A stretch of DNA of 64,000 nt from Marasmius tenuissimus (Eukaryota > Basidiomycota > Agaricomycetes > Agaricales > Marasmiaceae). The translations under genes were made by a program, and so were the position numbers. This document shows positions 57,936 to 64,000 of the stretch, one piece after another. Location of the stretch: assembly GCA_029532415.1 (NCBI GenBank), contig JAQOTA010000050.1, forward strand, positions 186,001-250,000, in the 5' to 3' direction. Below the pieces are notes generated by a model. The model did not search any database. It was not told the DNA's origin and saw only the letters and a list, made by a program, of their open reading frames with translations. Within the stretch, counting starts at the first letter, position 1; each line of letters opens with the position of its first letter.

Positions 57936-59711
57936 GATGATTTGGTAGGGAAAATTTGACTCTGAGTTGTGAGGATTTCTTTGGATGGTTATTGACACAG
58001 TTTTCTGGCTAGCTTTTATACGAATTGGTTCTGCTGTTGTGAAAGCCAGGCTGCCTTTCGGCAGCTCAAGCTAGCGCGCCGTGGAGCTTTTGAGTTCCGA
58101 AACTGAAATGATATGACCGGTGCTTCGGTTACAGCAGATTCGTCGCAGTTGAGCAAACAGAATCTTTGTTGCTTTTGGGGACAGCGATCTCGCGGTTATG
58201 TTCGGATGTAGCAGACGGCATCCAACAGCCAATTCATCTACCCCACGACCTCGACGTCATGACTTCCGAGATCGCCGTATAGTAGCCTCTTTCTTGAGGG
58301 AGAGCGCCCGGCACAACATTTGAACCGCGCCTGGCGGTACCAGTACCATATTACTCCAGCTAAGCTTCTTTTGCGAAAGAAAGGCTTGGAGTTCCCAGAC
58401 GTCAAATGGAATAGACTCTTTTCGAGGCTCAATATGAGTCGGAAACTGTCCCCAAGCATATGTGAGCGAGATGGCGGATGCCAAACATGCCGAAATTCGC
58501 TGCGCATTGAGCATTCAAGGTATACTTATTTCGGGAGAATTCGTCTCATCAATCGCAGTCGCTCCGAGAGATGGGGATATACGGAAAGCATCGACTGAAC
58601 TTTGAAGGTCACGAAGTTCAGGGTTTCAAGAATGTTAGCAAGCAGAACATAGTATCCCTTCTTCCGTCCCCAAAGCCTTGCCAGCAAACATCCGTGCATC
58701 CGACCGAGCTCCGAAGAAACCGTTCAGAGGAATTCGTGGATGAATATGTGGAGCCTCGAAAATGATCACAGGCGATCCGAGAAGGCCTTCCGCCGCTGAC
58801 GGGCGCACGACTCAGGCTCCGACTTACAGCCATGAGGATAGGAGTGACAGTAGAGCAATGGGGTTGTAACGACGCTCCTACCTCTTTATTGATCTGAAAG
58901 GTAATGATAAGAACAGCTTCCTTACGAATACGGTCCTAAGGGGGACTATCAATGACTACCGAACACTAATGGGACAAAACGGGACTGAAGCTCCAAACGA
59001 ATTGGTCTTTGTATTCGCCTATACTTGTCAGTCTGTACCGAAGTTGCTTGAGATCGAGTCTAAACGTGGTAGCCCGCATAGCGCAAGAATATCTGCATTA
59101 CTGCGGCAACAACCTTACAGCATGAAAATCCGCGGTCTAGTGTTTGATTTGAGGTTGTCAAGGCTTCATAATATCGGCAGAGCTCTGCAAGGGTAGAATC
59201 GAGGTGATAGGGTTTCGAATGCATGGAGAATCGGGCTGTTGGGTAGTCGGAATATGTGGGGGTGGTCCCAAGGTACCTTGATCAATGATGGTGTAGTGGT
59301 TGATGTGGTGTGTGCCGCCAAATGGTAGAGTGGGCAAAGGATTGGGTTTTCCCCACTCGTACAGGCTGTGGCGCTGGCGGGTCGAGAGCAAGAGCCACTT
59401 CGACTCAAATTTATCAGTCGAATGCGCCTTACCCTTACGACCGCCTCATAATATATTAATACTATTACCTTTTCCCTCCAACTTTATCGTCGCCCTCTTT
59501 CCCTTTCCCTATCTGTTACATGCACATTTTCTTGCGCATAGTCTTTTGATCGACCTTATCGGAGGCTTTCATTGTTTCTTTGTACCGTAGCCGTTGGCGG
59601 TCAATACTGGGAATACAAAACAAACTGGACGATTCAACGACAGCAAGATTCATTCCGACATTCCTGGGGTACACACTCATTACACGAAATACAACTTAAA
59701 CTACATACTGC
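57936..59711. other. Spacer between peptide paralogs 1 and 2, with duplicated flank
   Basis: About 58640-58860 resembles about 60630-60960 ('atgaatatgtggagcctcga' and 'atgcatatgtggagcttcaa', 'aaaatgatc', then 'gcgcacgactca' and 'gcgcccgactca'). A minus frame of 85 codons at 58257-58514 begins with a hydrophobic stretch but has no recognised domain or paralog, so it is not called. 59200-59590 contains another pair of overlapping minus frames without support. Confidence 0.5.
58014..58020 (-). promoter_or_regulatory. TATA box of peptide paralog 1
   Basis: TATAAAA on the minus strand, about 80 bp before the ATG at 57935. The surrounding 'ggatggttattgacacag' and 'tggctagc' resemble the region upstream of the gene at 60004. 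Confidence 0.7.
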
Positions 59712-60004
59712 TCAAGCAGCACAAGCACGCTGCAAATGATCCATGTCAGACTCTGAAGCCAGTTCGATCTCACGAACTTACGTTGTCGCAGCACTTGCGG
59801 GCAGTACCGGGGCCATTAGGGCCACAGTCAAATTCGTTGGACGCGCAGCTAGCCTTCCAAGCCTAAGAATACTCGTGATTAGTTCGGCAGTGAGTGATAT
59901 ATCACGAAGACACGTACGCAGGCACGCTTGTCAATGACTGGCTCGGGAGCAGCGAGGGCAAAGCCAGCGAGAGCAGCAATGAGAACGAAAAGGTTGATTT
60001 GCAT
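59712..60004 (-). CDS. Small secreted six-cysteine peptide precursor, paralog 2
   Basis: Three exons: 60004-59918 (29 codons), 59862-59782 (27 codons) and 59729-59712 (5 codons and stop), giving 61 residues. Introns: gtacgt...ctaat...cttag and gtaagt...ctgac...tgcag. The signal peptide (MQINLFVLIAALAGFALA) is followed by pro-segment APEPVIDKR with a Kex2-type Lys-Arg directly before the first Cys residue pair AC. The mature part has the same C-x5-C-x6-C-x10-C-C-x4-C spacing as paralog 1 and differs at few positions. Each exon corresponds to a functional block: leader, cysteine core, tail with the sixth Cys. No lesion is seen. Function unknown; predicted extracellular. Confidence 0.82.
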
Positions 60005-62006
60005 GATGCTTTGGTAGGAAACGGTTGACTGTGAGTAGAAAGGGCTTGTTTGGATGGGTACCAACATTTGCTCGCTGGCTTTTATACCAATCTTTTCGCA
60101 ACCCCACCTTCCGAAGCGCTGGAATACCTTTGTCCCTTCTCATAAAGCTCACATATCGTATTGTGGCTATTTTTGATGCTCATGAGCTCTCAGATTCAAC
60201 CCTCAGGCTAAATTGCCAAGATTCCTGAGCGTTCTACATTCACGGGAACCTCGGAATAGCCACTATCCCTTGTCTACCTCCGAGAAGTCCTCTTCGCTTC
60301 CGCTCTGTGTCATCTCCGGATACACTGTGAGTTTTTGTTATATGTCCTATATCTGAAACTGTTTGGGCGCTGGGAGATGTCGATAAATCGATGAATGTTC
60401 ATTAACATTAACATGATCCTCGGGGGCAGCGAATGCGCGATTATGGGCATCTCGCGTCCTGACGTAGTAGTAGCTGACATTGTCCAAGAGTCAATACATT
60501 CACTGCTCGATATTACTGCTCTCGGATGATCGTTAGAAGACCAATCGAGCTTGAGGAACTTCCGAGGTTCGAATTAGTGCTGATACTGCCTGACCTTAAC
60601 CTCTTTCATCAGCCTCCTCCAGATCCGCACGTTTTGCTGCCTCGTCTCCCTACCTCGTTCCACCCAATTTGACACCCCTATGCACACGCTCGGCACAACG
60701 AGGTCGAGTTTACGCTACATCATTTCACTACTTTCGTTGCAGACGAGCGAGTAATACAAACTCGATTGAAGGGACGCCTGAATGCATATGTGGAGCTTCA
60801 AAAATGATCGTGAGATTCCGAGATGACCATAAGATGGGATGCGCCCGACTCATCGTCTTTTCCATCTCCATAATCTCAAGAGGATGAAGGTGGCTGAGGT
60901 ATCAGGCTCGCAACGATGCTCCCGGCATCTCTATTGTAAAGGCTTGAAGGAAAGATCATGAGTTACATTAGTTCACTTACATTCTCGTCAACGGCTTCCC
61001 TATGGAATGAATGGGTTGGACTTCCCAAGAGTACTAGTGGCTATTATCTCTGTTTACGGGTAGCACTGGCGTTCAAGCGCTCGTCTTAGAGTCACTGCAA
61101 AGTTGAGATTGATCCCCAAGCAATCATCGTCCATGTAGAAGCTATGTGACTCCCTATTCGACCATGAGTCCCTGTACGTTTGATTAGTTCTGCGCGTAGA
61201 ACTGGGTACAGGAGGAAGTGGCATAATGAGGTCGCCGCTAAGAGGTAATATCAGTACTGGATCATCGAGTTTCGAGGAGCTGAGGGTGATAGAGGATGAC
61301 TGTGGGATTTGGCGCATCCAAAACAAGGTCGGAGGTCACCTAACGTGAGCAACCAAGGGGGAGAAGACTCTCGGAGGAACGATGTGTCGGTATTGTTGAT
61401 CACTGACAACGTTAAATCTTTAGTGGGTGGGGTCGTTGAGGTCGCTGATTTCGAAAGAGCTCTATTAGCAGTCTCTTCATGTTTTCTCCTGAGGTAGAGA
61501 ACTCGTCCACTCACCAACAATCATGGTGATCGCCGGATAAGTGGATGACTCAAAGCGAAAGCGTGATGCCACGGCCTGGGAATTAAGTCGTGGCTGTGCC
61601 TCTTTTCCCGCTTCTTCTCGCACCACGACTTCGAGCGGTTACACTCTTCCTGGCCCAGCACATCATGATATAGGGAGGCTGGCTCGAGGGTAGACATGCT
61701 CTCTGCACTTCAACATACCCTGTGAACCGCTACAACTGCTCAAATCCGAATATTGACTCCATCTTGACAATGGTCGGACGCTTGGACAGGGCCTCGGCTG
61801 AGGCTCAACATTCAACACCTTGGGCCTGATATGCCACGATAGGACGACAATGCAGCCATCCATGATCAGCCTGGGAATGTGGCATCTCTGAGCCCTACTT
61901 AAGCTCTAAGTGTTGTCGAGGAAATGACTCGGTTCTGTTTGCTTTCCCCCACTACCTCCTCAGGCTTTCTTTTTCCGTGCTGTCTGGTTTCTCTTGGCTT
62001 TCCGTC
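60005..62006. other. Intergenic; duplicated flank and an unresolved membrane-protein-like tail
   Basis: 60630-60960 is the duplicated flank described at 57936. On the minus strand, 61520-61054 contains frames reading VLYLRRKHEETANRALSK and then SKLDDPVLILPLSGDLIMP, the style of a cytoplasmic tail after a membrane span. No start, span or clean splicing could be worked out, so it is only noted. Confidence 0.4.
60081..60087 (-). promoter_or_regulatory. TATA box of peptide paralog 2
   Basis: TATAAAA on the minus strand, 77 bp before the ATG at 60004, within 'ggtataaaagccagcgag'. It is at nearly the same distance as in paralog 1. Confidence 0.7.
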
Positions 62007-63623
62007 ATGTCCTATTTCCCTCGATCATTCCCGAATGAAATCACTAAGCTAATATTTGACACCCTTTTTCTAACGGAACGCAATCGTGCTTTGCGATATG
62101 GTCTAGTTTGCACGAGTTGGTTCAAGATCTGGGTGGCTTGCCAATGGCACACGTTGGACGACCTCAGCCGGGTTCTGATTATCCTTGTCAACGGGAGAGT
62201 GGTAAGTGTACATAGATTTGTTGCCTTTCCCTTGCTGACCACTAACGTATTGTAGATTGACAATCCCCCGACCGCTGAAACTTGGTCAAGATTCGAAACG
62301 GTCTACGCGAGTTCCGTCAAGTCAGTGGTCATCGGACCTACAAGACTCTTCAACTCGATGGCTTCCTTCAAGCTCCATCTTCACCTCCGGGAGAGATATG
62401 GTTCCATCACGGCTGGGCAGTGCTCGAAGCCGGTCTTCCCCAACCTCAAGGCGATAACACTCGATGGACTAACATTTGCCGCCTCTCCTTTCACTGCCTT
62501 CCATCACTCCTCTCTTGCCGATCTCTGTGCCCACACCGGAGTCAAGCACTTTGCCATTCAGGACAGTGTCGAACGTATGCAAGACCGGTACAGACTTGAC
62601 CTAATCTTCCTATCACACGGTCATTCAGTTCAATACCAACATCAGCCGGCGTCGAGGAGTATTCATGTCTACGTCTCAGACATCTTCTTCCAGGAGGATG
62701 ATACCGTGTATCCCAAGATTGCGACCAAAATCGTCACCGCGGCATGTAGGACAGCTGCCTCACGGATTGACCTCCCAACGATCCCCAGCCTCCTCGATTC
62801 CGTGGACACCATCATCGAGTCGCTGTACACAGAAGGTGTACAAGGCCTACCTGTCAACGTCACCTTCTCAATTCAACTACCGACTCGAGAGACCTGTGTT
62901 AGACCCATACTCGCAGATGACTATTCCTCCTTCCGAAACCTCGAACTCGTCTCGCCCCTCTGCGACGTATGGGCCCTATTCATCAATATGAAAGTCCAGA
63001 ATCCACTCACCGTTCTCAAAATGGATCTCGCGGATATTAACCTTCGAAAATACCACTACAGAGGACGAGCTCTCTTCCTGACGCTGTCAACTATCGCGAA
63101 GAGCTGTGGCGCTCTCGTTGAATGCAGAATTACGGTCAGGTCAGCGAGTGGTGTTCCCACAAGACCCGAGTTTCCGGGAGAGACCGTGCTCATTCCGAGG
63201 AACGAGTTCGTTCCAGGGGCTAGTGCGATTACCTCCCGGATGCTCTCTTTCTTTGCGGAAGAGAACTGTGAGAGGTTGGAGGTGTTGGAGATACGGGATC
63301 TCTATCCAATGCCGGTCGATACGACTGAGTTGGAGAGCCTTCTCCGGAAGTATTGCAAATTACGCGTCTTTCGTCTGGGATATTCGAGTTTGGATGCGGT
63401 CAAGATGTGGTATGACGCAAATCAGAACTGGAGAGATGGCTTGAAGAGCATCGATCCGACCGTGACCCCAGCTTCGACATCTGCGCTCGAGGTTTTGGAG
63501 GTTCCAGTTGTTCAAGTAAAGGATTTGCAGGGGAACGAACAAGGTGGTGTAAGCGGAGGATTTGAGAGAAAGATTCTCCCAGTTGGTCACGGAGTGTACA
63601 GGCTGGTAGTCACGAAATTTTGA
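62007..63623 (+). CDS. F-box protein, leucine-rich-repeat-like C-terminus
   Basis: Two exons, 62007-62201 and 62256-63623, with an intron of 54 nt (gtaagt ... ctaac ... ttgtag); the product is 520 residues. The N-terminus has an F-box-type sequence: FPNEITKLIFDTLF, then RNRALRYGLVCTSWFKI and a conserved W in CQWHTLDDL. F-box proteins bind Skp1 and bring substrates to SCF ubiquitin ligases. The remainder has irregular leucine-rich spacing (PNLKAITLDGLTF, FRNLELVSPLCDVW, LTVLKMDLADINLRKY, CERLEVLEI) as in the large agaricomycete F-box families. The frame is open throughout and stops at TGA 63621-63623. Substrate unknown. Confidence 0.85.
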
Positions 63624-64000
63624 CGGCTTTTCCGTCATCAGAGCGTTTTGAACTGAGCTGGTATAGTATATAGGGAAGCTTCCAGCCGATACTGTCTGTT
63701 AGTTGTTACCGGTGGGAGGGGGGGAGAAAGTAAGACCTCAGTTGCACGTACTTAGTTCAAAAGTGTATACGGTATATCTATACATGATTGTATTATAGTT
63801 CTCAAAAATAGACTCTGGTTCGAAAACATGATGCTTCGCACGAGTCTTCTAAGGTTCATTTCTATGTAGACTACCATGAGCCTGGAAAATCTTCATGGAA
63901 TTATGAGAAAAATGAACCAGTCATGATAGGCTCCGATCCACACCTGATACTCAAGTCTCATTCCTCGGTCGCAGCCCCAAGATAACTCCGGGTATCTCCA
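63624..64000. other. 3' flank of the F-box gene, nothing further seen
   Basis: AT-rich sequence with no supported gene up to the window end. Confidence 0.5.

Noticed and set aside
58257..58514. 85-codon minus frame with hydrophobic N-terminus, possible fourth secreted peptide
   Set aside because: It lacks the cysteine pattern, the Kex2 site and the three-exon plan of the neighbouring peptide genes.
61054..61520. Membrane-protein tail on the minus strand
   Set aside because: The composition is suggestive but no start codon, membrane span or consistent splice sites could be assembled, so it is only mentioned in the spacer entry.

Overview
The window looks like chromosomal DNA of a filamentous basidiomycete, most likely an agaricomycete. 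Introns are short (about 50-75 nt) with GT...AG ends and CTNAC/CTAAT-type branch sites. Several gene families known to me almost only from mushroom-forming fungi are present: a Plavaka-type transposase, an Spt5/KOW-like multicopy family, a DUF6698-like family, 'GDVG'-motif proteins and an F-box/leucine-rich-type protein. All names come from reading the translations; no database search was run. Exon borders are hand-called, so those given as approximate should be treated as such.

Layout. 0-0.3 kb: the last two exons of a protein kinase A catalytic subunit. 1.4-3.8 kb (minus) and 14.1-16.6 kb (plus): two diverged inverted copies of a basidiomycete family of unknown function; the plus copy is followed by a second unknown gene (16.6-18.3 kb) and may be spliced to it. 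4.5-7.85 kb and 44.1-47.5 kb: two about 3.35 kb units bounded by related terminal inverted repeats. 9.7-12.1 kb: one copy of a roughly 2.4 kb duplication carrying a decayed membrane-protein gene. The second copy (35.2-43.1 kb) keeps an apparently intact gene (42131-43077) but is split by a 5.65 kb pogo/Tc1-mariner element (35419-41066) with perfect 25-bp inverted repeats and a TA target duplication; the 9.7 kb copy shows the empty site. 18.5-28.2 kb: two TA-flanked miniature elements, a broken GIY-YIG/T5orf172 gene, a broken Plavaka transposase and a 291-bp near-perfect hairpin. 28.5-34.2 kb: broken Spt5-like and DUF6698-like genes. 43.3-43.7 kb: two intron-containing tRNA-Pro(UGG) genes. 48-49.7 kb: a tandem pair of small genes, one frameshifted.

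51-64 kb is the most gene-like part: a single-pass membrane protein, a cytochrome P450, three paralogous small secreted cysteine-rich peptides with Kex2-type processing sites and identical three-exon structure (about 52.9, 57.8 and 59.9 kb), and an intact F-box gene. The peptide family is the best candidate for an undescribed system: it has spread by local segmental duplication, two members have six cysteines with identical spacing and a conserved TATA box, and the third has lost two cysteines.

A recurring theme is decay by C-to-T-type nonsense changes. At least nine stops interrupt otherwise continuing reading frames, mostly TGA where arginine (CGA) is expected or plausible. This is what deamination of methylated cytosines in repeats would produce.
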